A stretch of 5,643 nt of DNA from Malikia sp041190985. GTDB lineage: Bacteria > Pseudomonadota > Gammaproteobacteria > Burkholderiales > Burkholderiaceae_C. Each line of letters opens with the position of its first letter. Within the stretch, counting starts at the first letter, position 1. The stretch spans positions 1 through 5,643 of the forward strand of contig JBEEPT010000097.1 in assembly GCA_041190985.1 (NCBI GenBank). The letters run 5' to 3'. Both the position numbers and the translations under genes were made by a program. Below are positions 1 to 5,201 of the stretch, in pieces. The notes below the pieces were generated by a model. That model saw only the letters and a list, made by a program, of their open reading frames with translations, did not search any database and was not told the origin of the DNA.

Positions 1-130
1 TGAAGCGCTCGCGGTTCTCGGCCTTCATCAGCGACATGCAGAACTGGTTCAGCCAGTAGCCCTTGCGGCTTTGCTCGGCATCGAAAATGATGGTGCCGGG
101 CACGTCCTTGTACGGTTTGTCCAGAGCCAT
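1..130 (-). CDS. ligA: Protocatechuate 4,5-dioxygenase, alpha (small) subunit, N-terminal part
   Basis: The first 43 codons of a gene that runs off the left edge. The product begins MALDKPYKDVPGTIIFDAEQ and continues SRKGYWLNQFCMSLMKAENRERF. This is the characteristic start of LigA/PmdA, the small subunit that caps the active site of the extradiol dioxygenase LigAB (EC 1.13.11.8), a cytoplasmic Fe(II) enzyme opening protocatechuate between C4 and C5. The start is supported by GGAGG (136-140) five bases upstream of the ATG. It lies 24 bases after the ligI stop, so the two are probably co-transcribed. In related operons the catalytic subunit ligB and the dehydrogenase ligC follow; they would lie left of the window. 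Identity rests on recognition of the N-terminal sequence; the rest of the protein is not visible. Confidence 0.93.
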   Translation of the reverse strand, partial: MALDKPYKDVPGTIIFDAEQSRKGYWLNQFCMSLMKAENRERF

Positions 131-154
131 TGCAGCCTCCTTGGTTTCAGTGGA

Positions 155-1087
155 TCAGCGCTCTTCGGGCCAGTACAGGCGCATCGGGTTGTCGACCAGC
201 AGCTTCTTCTGCAGCTCGGCCGTCGGCGCGATCTGCGGGATGAAGTCGACCAGCAGGCCGTCGTCGGGCATGTGGTCCTTCAGGTTCGGATGCGGCCAGT
301 CGGTACCCCAGAGCACGCGGTCCGGGAACTCCTCGACCACGCGGCGCGCGAACGGCACCACGTCGCGGTAGGCGGCCTGCTCGCCGTCGAGCGCCTGGGG
401 GCCGGTCACCGACAGGCGCTCGGGGCAGCTCACCTTGCTCCAGACGTTCTGGTGCTCGCGCATGAACTTCAGGAACAGCTCGAACTCGGGGCCGTCGACC
501 GGCTTGGAGACGTCCGGGCGGCCCATGTGGTCGACCACCACGGTGGTCGGCAGCGCGGTGAAGAAGTCCCACAGCTCGGGCAGGTCGACCGCCTCGAAGT
601 AGATCACCACGTGCCAGCCGAGCTTATTGATGCGCCCGGCGATCTCCATCAGCTCGTCCTTGGGCGTGAAGTCGACCAGGCGCTTGACGAAGTTGAAGCG
701 CACGCCGCGCACGCCGGCGTCGTGCAGGGCCTGCAGCTCCTCGTCGCTCACGCTGCGCTTGACGGTGGCGACGCCGCGCGCCTTGCCGCCCGAGGACAGG
801 CAGGCGTCGACCATGGCGCGGTTGTCGGCGCCGTGGCAGGTGGCCTGCACGACCACGTTGCGCGCGAAGCCCAGGTGGTCGCGCAGCGCGTAGAGCTCGT
901 GCTTGGACGCGTCGCAGGGCGTGTACTTGCGCTCGGGCGCGTAGGGGAACTCGGCGCCAGGGCCGAACACGTGGCAGTGCGCGTCGACCGCGCCTGCGGG
1001 CAGCTGGAACTTGGGGCGGGACGGGCCGCTGTACCAGTCGAGCCAGCCGGCGGTCTTCGTGAATTCACCAGAAGTGGGTTTGGACAT
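155..1087 (-). CDS. ligI: 2-pyrone-4,6-dicarboxylate lactonase (amidohydrolase family)
   Basis: Complete 310-residue protein of the amidohydrolase superfamily, recognised as LigI/PmdD (EC 3.1.1.57). It hydrolyses the lactone 2-pyrone-4,6-dicarboxylate to the open-chain 4-oxalomesaconate/4-carboxy-2-hydroxymuconate in the cytoplasm. Visible landmarks are the DAHCHVFGP strand-1 motif (H37, H39), VVDHMGRP (H187) and GTDWPHP (D263). These correspond in order to the catalytic His/His/His/Asp set of the Sphingobium enzyme, a family member that works without bound metal. Arginines R127 and R130 in GVRGVRFNF fit the substrate-carboxylate binding region. The length is slightly above the roughly 290 residues of characterised LigI, mostly because of an N-terminal extension of about six residues and a longer C-terminal half. 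The start is supported by GGAAGA (1094-1099) six bases upstream. It is third of the four visible enzyme genes, after ligK (129-base gap) and before ligA (24-base gap). Confidence 0.95.
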   Translation of the reverse strand: MSKPTSGEFTKTAGWLDWYSGPSRPKFQLPAGAVDAHCHVFGPGAEFPYAPERKYTPCDASKHELYALRDHLGFARNVVVQATCHGADNRAMVDACLSSGGKARGVATVKRSVSDEELQALHDAGVRGVRFNFVKRLVDFTPKDELMEIAGRINKLGWHVVIYFEAVDLPELWDFFTALPTTVVVDHMGRPDVSKPVDGPEFELFLKFMREHQNVWSKVSCPERLSVTGPQALDGEQAAYRDVVPFARRVVEEFPDRVLWGTDWPHPNLKDHMPDDGLLVDFIPQIAPTAELQKKLLVDNPMRLYWPEER

Positions 1088-1184
1088 CTTTAGTCTTCCA
1101 ATCGTTCATGAGCGGTGGCGGGATGGCTGGGCTGGGCGATTTCCGTCCGAAGGACAGCATGAGCCCGGGCCCCGGCCACCCTGG

Positions 1185-1202
1185 CGCCGCGACAAGGCGG
1201 CG
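1185..1202 (-). other. GC-rich hairpin in the ligK-ligI spacer
   Basis: A perfect 6-bp inverted repeat (CGCCGC, six-base loop, GCGGCG) just downstream of the ligK stop, in a 129-base spacer that otherwise has no supported gene. Further short self-complementary stretches lie beside it: a GCCCGGGC palindrome at 1163-1170, and GTCC/GGAC with a 3-base loop at 1145-1155. No U-run follows on the minus strand, so an efficient intrinsic terminator is not indicated. Inference: it may act as an mRNA-stability, processing or partial-attenuation element separating ligK from ligI-ligA. In DNA this GC-rich such hairpins also arise by chance. Confidence 0.35.
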
Positions 1203-1216
1203 ATCGAATGCCGAGG

Positions 1217-1900
1217 TCAGTCGATGTAGCGCAGGCCTGCGGCCGCCAGCGGCTCGCGCATCTTGTACATGTCCAGGCCCAGCACGCCGGCGGCGAGCTT
1301 CTCGCGCTTGGCGGCCTCGTTGGCCTCGCGCGCCTGGGCGGTCGCCAGCGTCTTCGCGGCCAGGGCGGCCGGCACGCAGACCACGCCGTCGTCGTCGGCC
1401 ACGATCACGTCGCCCGGGTTGACGCTCATGCCGGCGCAGACCACCGGGATGTTGACCGAGCCGATCGTCGCCTTGATGCAGCCCTTGGAGCTGATGCTCT
1501 TGCTCCAGACCGGGAAGTTCATGCGGGTCAGTTCCTTGACGTCGCGCACGCCGGCGTCGATCACCAGGGCGCGCGCGCCGCGGGCCTGGAAGCTGGTCGC
1601 CAGCAGGTCGCCGAAGTAGCCGTCGGTGCATTCGGCGGTAATGGCCGCGACGACGACGTCGCCGGGCTGGATCTGCTCGGCCGCGACATGCATCATCCAG
1701 TTGTCGCCGGGGTGCAGCAGCACGGTCACGGCGGTGCCGGAGACCTGGGCACCGGCATAGATCGGCCGCATGTAGGGCTTGAGCAGGCCGACCCGGCCCA
1801 TGGCCTCGTGCACGGTGGCCGAGCCGAGGGCGCCGAGCGCGTCGGCCGTGGCGCGGTCGGCGCGCTGGATGTTGCGGTAGACGACTCCGAGTTCGTACAT
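1217..1900 (-). CDS. ligK: 4-carboxy-4-hydroxy-2-oxoadipate aldolase / oxaloacetate decarboxylase
   Basis: Complete 227-residue protein of the RraA-like class II aldolase family, recognised as LigK/PmdF/ProA (EC 4.1.3.17). It cleaves 4-carboxy-4-hydroxy-2-oxoadipate to pyruvate and oxaloacetate, the last step of the pathway, and family members also decarboxylate oxaloacetate. The family's D-X20-R-D signature is present: D98, R119 and D120 (in VIDAGVRDVKEL), with E123 following, which places the divalent metal and pyruvate-enolate site. The length is typical of ProA-type aldolases. The C-terminal region around residues 183-205 is Ala/Glu/Lys-rich and helical, as in the hexameric homologues. 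The start is set by AAGGAG (1907-1912) six bases upstream of ATG. It begins 21 bases after the ligJ stop, so the pair is tightly coupled. An RNase-regulator RraA role is unlikely given the operon context and the retained catalytic signature. Confidence 0.95.
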   Translation of the reverse strand: MYELGVVYRNIQRADRATADALGALGSATVHEAMGRVGLLKPYMRPIYAGAQVSGTAVTVLLHPGDNWMMHVAAEQIQPGDVVVAAITAECTDGYFGDLLATSFQARGARALVIDAGVRDVKELTRMNFPVWSKSISSKGCIKATIGSVNIPVVCAGMSVNPGDVIVADDDGVVCVPAALAAKTLATAQAREANEAAKREKLAAGVLGLDMYKMREPLAAAGLRYID

Positions 1901-1921
1901 CTCGATCTCCTTGAAAACGGT

Positions 1922-2965
1922 TTACAGGCCCTTGGCCTTGAGCGCGGCGTCCAGGCGCGGGAAGACGCGGCGGGCGTTGCCTTCGAAGACCTTGAAGCGC
2001 TGCTCCTCGCTCAGGTTGGGCGTGGCGGCGACATAGCGCTTGGTGTCGTCGTAGTAGTGGCCGGTCTCGGGGTCGATGCCGCGCACGGCGCCGATCATCT
2101 CGGAGGCGAACAGGATGTTGTCGACCGGGATCACCCGGGTCAAGAGATCGATGCCCGGCTGGTGGTAGACGCAGGTGTCGAAGAAGATGTTGTTGAGCAG
2201 GTGCTCCTGCAGCAGCGGCTTCTTCATTTCCTGCGCCAGGCCGCGGAAACGGCCCCAGTGGTAGGGCACCGCGCCGCCGCCGTGCGGGATCAGGAACTTC
2301 AGCGTCGGGAAGTCCTTGAACAGGTCGCCCTGCAGGCACTGCATGAAGGCGGTGGTGTCGGCGTTCAGGTAATGCGCGCCGGTGGTGTGGAAGCAGCTGT
2401 TGCAGCTGGTCGAGACGTGGATCATCGCCGGGATGTCGTACTCGACCATCTTCTCGTAGATCGGGTACCAGGAGCGGTCGGTCAGCGGCGGGCTGTCCCA
2501 GTGGCCGCCCGAGGGATCCGGGTTGAGGTTGATGCCGACGAAGCCGTATTCCTTGACGCAGCGCTCCAGTTCGGGGATGCAGGTCGCGGGATCGACGCCG
2601 GGCGACTGCGGCAGCATGGCCGCGCCGATGAAGTTGTCAGGGAAGAGCTGGCTGACGCGGTAGCAGAGTTCGTTGCAGATCGCGGCCCAGGTCGACGAGG
2701 TCTGGAAGTCGCCGATGTGGTGCGCCATGAAGCTGGCGCGCGGGCTGAACACGGTCAGGTCGGAGCCGCGCTCCTTCATGAGCCTGAGCTGGTTGGTCTC
2801 GATCGACTCGCGCAGCTCGTCGTCGCTGATCCGCAGGCTCTTGGGATCGGGCTTCTTGCTCGGATCCTTCAGGCTGGCGATCTGCAGGTCGCGCCAGGCG
2901 CCGAGGGCGGCTGGGGCGGTGGTGTAGTGACCATGCACGTCGATGATCAACGGCTTCTTGCTCAT
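1922..2965 (-). CDS. ligJ: 4-oxalomesaconate hydratase (amidohydrolase 2 family)
   Basis: Complete 347-residue protein recognised as LigJ/PmdE (EC 4.2.1.83). It adds water to the 4-oxalomesaconate-derived keto acid to give 4-carboxy-4-hydroxy-2-oxoadipate, the LigK substrate. It has the amidohydrolase-2 (ACMSD-like) TIM-barrel pattern. IDVHGHY carries H11 and H13, MIHVS carries H183, PHGGG carries H228 and LFASEM carries E289. Their order and spacing fit the Zn ligands and acid/base residues described for Sphingobium LigJ, shifted by about five residues. The start is supported by GAGGAG (2973-2978) seven bases upstream. The gene stands 142 bases after the transporter stop, behind its own apparent promoter and operator, and 21 bases before ligK. 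An alternative family call would be a gamma-resorcylate/ACMSD-type decarboxylase, but overall sequence and neighbours favour hydratase strongly. Confidence 0.95.
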   Translation of the reverse strand: MSKKPLIIDVHGHYTTAPAALGAWRDLQIASLKDPSKKPDPKSLRISDDELRESIETNQLRLMKERGSDLTVFSPRASFMAHHIGDFQTSSTWAAICNELCYRVSQLFPDNFIGAAMLPQSPGVDPATCIPELERCVKEYGFVGINLNPDPSGGHWDSPPLTDRSWYPIYEKMVEYDIPAMIHVSTSCNSCFHTTGAHYLNADTTAFMQCLQGDLFKDFPTLKFLIPHGGGAVPYHWGRFRGLAQEMKKPLLQEHLLNNIFFDTCVYHQPGIDLLTRVIPVDNILFASEMIGAVRGIDPETGHYYDDTKRYVAATPNLSEEQRFKVFEGNARRVFPRLDAALKAKGL

Positions 2966-3011
2966 GCGGGGACTCCTCTAGTCGGGGGGTGGACTCTTGC
3001 GTCGCGGCACG

Positions 3012-3040
3012 ATTGTGCGCCCCCAGTGCAGTCGCCACAA
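3012..3040 (-). promoter_or_regulatory. Predicted sigma-70-like promoter of ligJ-ligK-ligI-ligA
   Basis: On the minus strand TTGTGG (3035-3040) and CACAAT (3012-3017) are separated by 17 bases, with start of transcription expected near 3005, about 40 bases before ligJ. Both hexamers are weak matches (3/6 and 4/6), as is usual for promoters needing a LysR activator. Support comes from the operator-like site upstream, whose first inverted repeat would be centred at about -64. The same CGATTGT 7-mer (plus-strand reading, 3010-3016) also recurs at identical distance in the transporter promoter. Prediction by eye only. Confidence 0.5.
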
Positions 3041-3058
3041 GCGCATATGCCGCTAGCT

Positions 3059-3094
3059 GCTATCTCAAAAAGGCATACCAGGCCTGCGGCCATC
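3059..3094. promoter_or_regulatory. Predicted LysR-type operator upstream of ligJ (copy 2)
   Basis: Three half-sites at exact 15-bp intervals: GCTATC (3059-3064), CATACC (3074-3079, 4/6 match to GATAGC) and GCCATC (3089-3094, 5/6 match to GCTATC). The first pair contains a T-N11-A core, the LysR-family hallmark. The stretch 3051-3079 matches 23 of 29 positions of 4169-4197 in the lysR/transporter intergenic region, same orientation. Inference: the LysR regulator encoded at 4225 binds here to activate the catabolic genes independently of the transporter promoter. This copy is more degenerate than the other. Confidence 0.6.
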
Positions 3095-3107
3095 TTCAGG
3101 ACACATT

Positions 3108-4064
3108 TCACCCCAGCCAGCCCGGCAGCTGACGCAAGCCCAGCAGCAGCCCGCTCAAACTCAGGAAGGAGGCCGTCGTCGCTGCCAGCATCGCGGCCGA
3201 ACTCACACCCTCATGACCGTGGCGCTGCGCCAGGATGGTGTAGATCCCCATCATGGGCATGGCGCAGCTCAGCAGCACCGCGGTGCGCAGCTGCGGATCG
3301 TCGATCGGCACCAGCCACAGCAGCACCGCCAGCATCACCAGGGGATGCAGGATGAGCTTGCCGACGCTGATCTGCGCCACCTCGGAGCGCATGCCGCGCA
3401 CCTGCAGCCCGAGCAGGCTGCCGCCGATCACCAGCAGCGAGAGCGCGCCGCTGGCCTGCGCGAACAGGTTGACGGTGCGCGCCACCGGCGCCGGCAGGCG
3501 CAGCTCCAGGAAGGAAGCGGCCATGCCCGCCACGATCGCGATGATCATCGGATTGCGCGCCAGCCCCTTGAACGTCTGCCAGGCGGCGCGGTGCCAGGCG
3601 CCTCCGCCCTCCTCGCCCATGTCCGACAGCGCCAGCAGGATGGGGATGATCAGCAGGTTCTCGATCACCATGTTGAGCGCCAGGCTCACGCCCGCGACCG
3701 ATCCGCCCAGCACGAGCACGGCGACGGGATAGCCGACGAAGCCGCTGTTGGGGCAGACCATGCCCATCGCATAGGTGCTGCTGTAGCTCATGGAGCGGCG
3801 CGCGCCCCAGCGGCACCAGGCGAAGCTGGCGGCCAGCAGCAGCAGCCCGGCCAGGGCATAGGCCGCCAGGTACTGGAAATTGAGGATTTCCGCCACGCTG
3901 CGCTGCGACAGGGCATTGAACAGCAGCGCCGGCAGCGCCATGTTGATGACGAACTTGCCGAACACCCGCATGTCGGGCTTGGCGAACAGGCCCCAGCGCG
4001 TCACGAGGTAGCCGAGCAGGATGACAAAATAGATCGGCCCGGTGATGGCCAGGATGTCCCACAT
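3108..4064 (-). CDS. AEC (auxin efflux carrier)-family membrane transporter
   Basis: A 318-residue integral inner-membrane protein of the AEC family (PF03547 type, which includes the malonate carrier MdcF). Family features include an N-terminal membrane segment (about residues 5-22, ITGPIYFVILLGYLV), the NMALPALLFNAL stretch (41-52), the conserved CPNSGFVGYPV motif in mid-protein (104-114), and a second half of further hydrophobic segments. A short charged cytoplasmic linker (SDMGEEGGGAWHR) sits in the middle, as expected for a two-half carrier of about ten helices. The frame is open 46 codons further upstream, but that extension would cross the operator and lacks transporter character, so ATG 4064 is chosen; its Shine-Dalgarno (AAGAAG-like) is weak. 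It is first in the operon and divergent from lysR. Substrate is not determinable from sequence; inference from context is protocatechuate or a related carboxylate. Confidence 0.9.
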   Translation of the reverse strand: MWDILAITGPIYFVILLGYLVTRWGLFAKPDMRVFGKFVINMALPALLFNALSQRSVAEILNFQYLAAYALAGLLLLAASFAWCRWGARRSMSYSSTYAMGMVCPNSGFVGYPVAVLVLGGSVAGVSLALNMVIENLLIIPILLALSDMGEEGGGAWHRAAWQTFKGLARNPMIIAIVAGMAASFLELRLPAPVARTVNLFAQASGALSLLVIGGSLLGLQVRGMRSEVAQISVGKLILHPLVMLAVLLWLVPIDDPQLRTAVLLSCAMPMMGIYTILAQRHGHEGVSSAAMLAATTASFLSLSGLLLGLRQLPGWLG

Positions 4065-4129
4065 GGTTGCTTCTTTCTTTCGAACGAAAATTTCTGCTCG
4101 CGGTGCTGCGTCCCCCGCCCAGCCTGTCG

Positions 4130-4158
4130 ATTGTCCCTGCGCCGTCGGCAATGCTGCG
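4130..4158 (-). promoter_or_regulatory. Predicted promoter of the AEC transporter gene
   Basis: A -10-like GACAAT (minus strand, 4130-4135) lies 42 bases from the nearest GCTATC half-site, exactly as CACAAT does before ligJ. The two sites share the 7-mer CGATTGT on the plus strand (4128-4134). The position 17 bases upstream (4153-4158, CGCAGC) has no resemblance to a -35 box, consistent with strict dependence on an activator. The inferred start near 4123 would leave a leader of about 58 bases and centre the operator at about -64. Called chiefly because of the repeated geometry. Confidence 0.42.
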
Positions 4159-4176
4159 ACGCACGCCCCGCTAACT

Positions 4177-4212
4177 GCTATCGCAAAACTGGATAGCGGC
4201 AAAAGCGCTATC
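4177..4212. promoter_or_regulatory. LysR-type operator in the lysR/transporter divergent region (copy 1)
   Basis: GCTATC (4177-4182), GATAGC (4192-4197) and GCTATC (4207-4212) are perfect copies of one 6-bp half-site in alternating orientation, each separated by 9 bases. This gives two overlapping perfect inverted repeats. The first is a textbook ATC-N9-GAT site with a T-N11-A core. The third half-site ends 12 bases before the lysR ATG, which suggests negative autoregulation as well as activation of the transporter. Placement between divergent lysR and target gene is the classical LysR arrangement. Confidence 0.78.
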
Positions 4213-4224
4213 TAGAATCCGCAG

Positions 4225-5181
4225 ATGGACCTCAAACAGCTCGAATACTTCGTGCGCGTCGCCGAACTCGGCAGCTTCACGCGGGCGGCGCACGCGCTCA
4301 ACATCGCGCAACCGGCCCTGAGCCGGCAGGTCCGCATGCTCGAGGTCGAGCTGCGCCAGAACCTGCTGGTGCGCAACGGCCGCGGCGCGATTCCGACCGA
4401 GGCCGGCAAGGTCCTGCTCGACCACGGCCGCGGCATCCTGCACCAGGTCGAGCGCGCGCGCGAGGACCTCGGCCGGCTGCGCGGCGCCCCCTCCGGCCGG
4501 GTGGCGATCGGCCTGCCGACTTCGCTGAGCCGGGTCCTGACCGTTCCGCTGACGCGCGCCTTCCGCCGCCAGCTGCCCGAGGCACAGTTGTCAATCAGCG
4601 AAGGCCTGTCGACCTCCTTGCAGGAGGGGCTGATCCAGGGCCGGCTCGACCTCGCGGTGCTGTACGACGCCGCGCTGCTGCCGGAACTGGAGAGCAGCCC
4701 CCTGTTCGAGGAGGAACTGGTGCTGGTGCAGGCCCGCGAGCCCGGCCTGCAGGAAGATCCGCCGCCACCGCCGCTGGCGCTGCGCGAGGTGGCCCGGCTG
4801 CCGCTGGTGATCCCCAGCCGCTCCAACGCCATGCGCGCCCATGTCGAGCGTGAAATGGCTGCCATAGGCGTGCGCCCGACGATCGCGCTCGAGATCGACG
4901 GCGTGCCCGCCATTCTCGACCTGGTCGCCGAGCGCATGGGCTGCGCCATCCTGTCGCGCAACGCGGTCGCCAGCTCGATCCGGCCTTCGGCCTACAGCGT
5001 GCGCGAGATCGCCGAGCCGCGCCTGCGCATCCGGGTCTCGCTCGCCTGCAGCGCCCAGCGCCCCGCCACGCTGACGCAGCAGGCGACCAGCGAGCTGATA
5101 CGCCAGCTCTGCGGCGCGATGTTTCCCGCCCTCGCAGCGCCGACACCGCCAGCCCAGGCCGGGCAGCAGGGCGGGGGCTGA
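4225..5181 (+). CDS. LysR-type transcriptional regulator of the protocatechuate 4,5-cleavage operon
   Basis: Complete 318-residue LysR-family protein. Residues 1-60 (MDLKQLEYFVRVAELGSFTR, then AAHALNIAQPALSRQVRMLE) form the winged helix-turn-helix, followed by a linker helix to about 90. A two-lobed periplasmic-binding-like effector domain spans about 90-300; its GVPAILDLVAERMGCAILS segment is typical of the Nac/CysB-like branch. The last 15 or so residues are Pro/Gly/Gln-rich and probably disordered. Start chosen because MDLKQLEYF is the standard LysR N-terminus; no convincing Shine-Dalgarno precedes it, so expression may be low. Divergent from the transporter and next to a perfect ATC-N9-GAT operator, it is the likely regulator of this operon (functional counterpart of Comamonas PmdR or Sphingobium LigR). 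Orthology to those is not established here, and the effector (protocatechuate or a pathway intermediate) is inference. Confidence 0.92.
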   Translation: MDLKQLEYFVRVAELGSFTRAAHALNIAQPALSRQVRMLEVELRQNLLVRNGRGAIPTEAGKVLLDHGRGILHQVERAREDLGRLRGAPSGRVAIGLPTSLSRVLTVPLTRAFRRQLPEAQLSISEGLSTSLQEGLIQGRLDLAVLYDAALLPELESSPLFEEELVLVQAREPGLQEDPPPPPLALREVARLPLVIPSRSNAMRAHVEREMAAIGVRPTIALEIDGVPAILDLVAERMGCAILSRNAVASSIRPSAYSVREIAEPRLRIRVSLACSAQRPATLTQQATSELIRQLCGAMFPALAAPTPPAQAGQQGGG

Positions 5182-5189
5182 GCCCCGCC
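5170..5189. terminator. GC-rich hairpin between convergent lysR and dctP
   Basis: A 7-bp perfect stem (GGCGGGG, 5170-5176, with CCCCGCC, 5183-5189) with a six-base loop that includes most of the lysR stop codon. It sits in the 20-base gap region of two convergent genes, where a bidirectional terminator is expected. No T-run follows on either strand, so it is at best a non-canonical or Rho-assisted terminator. Confidence 0.45.
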
Positions 5190-5201
5190 TCCGCACCACG
5201 C

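Noticed and set aside
1065..1160. A possible small leader ORF (about 31 codons from 1160, or 14 from an internal ATG at 1110) overlapping the ligI start on the minus strand.
   Set aside because: Neither start has a Shine-Dalgarno sequence and the frame is simply the tail of a long shadow of ligJ/ligK; there is no sign of a regulatory peptide.
3043..3050. GCATATGC palindrome, and the TATGCC (3046-3051) / GGCATA (3072-3077) inverted repeat around the second operator.
   Set aside because: It may be the promoter-proximal activation half-site in the 15-bp register (3044-3049), but it matches the half-site at only 3 of 6 positions and has no counterpart in the other copy, so it was not called.
1208..3355. 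A 715-codon open frame on the plus strand, antisense to ligK, ligJ and the 3' end of the transporter gene.
   Set aside because: It covers three well-recognised genes, has the Ala/Arg/Gly/His/Asp-rich composition of antisense frames in high-GC DNA, shows no domain, and has no start context. Similar long shadows at 71-1093 and 3213-4196 were rejected for the same reason.
4078..4089. Short inverted repeat TTTCG-AA-CGAAA in the transporter leader.
   Set aside because: The stem is only 5 bp with a 2-base loop, which is too small to form well, and nothing links it to a known regulator or riboswitch.
4065..4202. A 46-residue N-terminal extension of the AEC transporter with a signal-like hydrophobic stretch.
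   Set aside because: It would translate across the operator and promoter region. The family N-terminus fits the methionine at 4064, so the extension is most likely non-coding.
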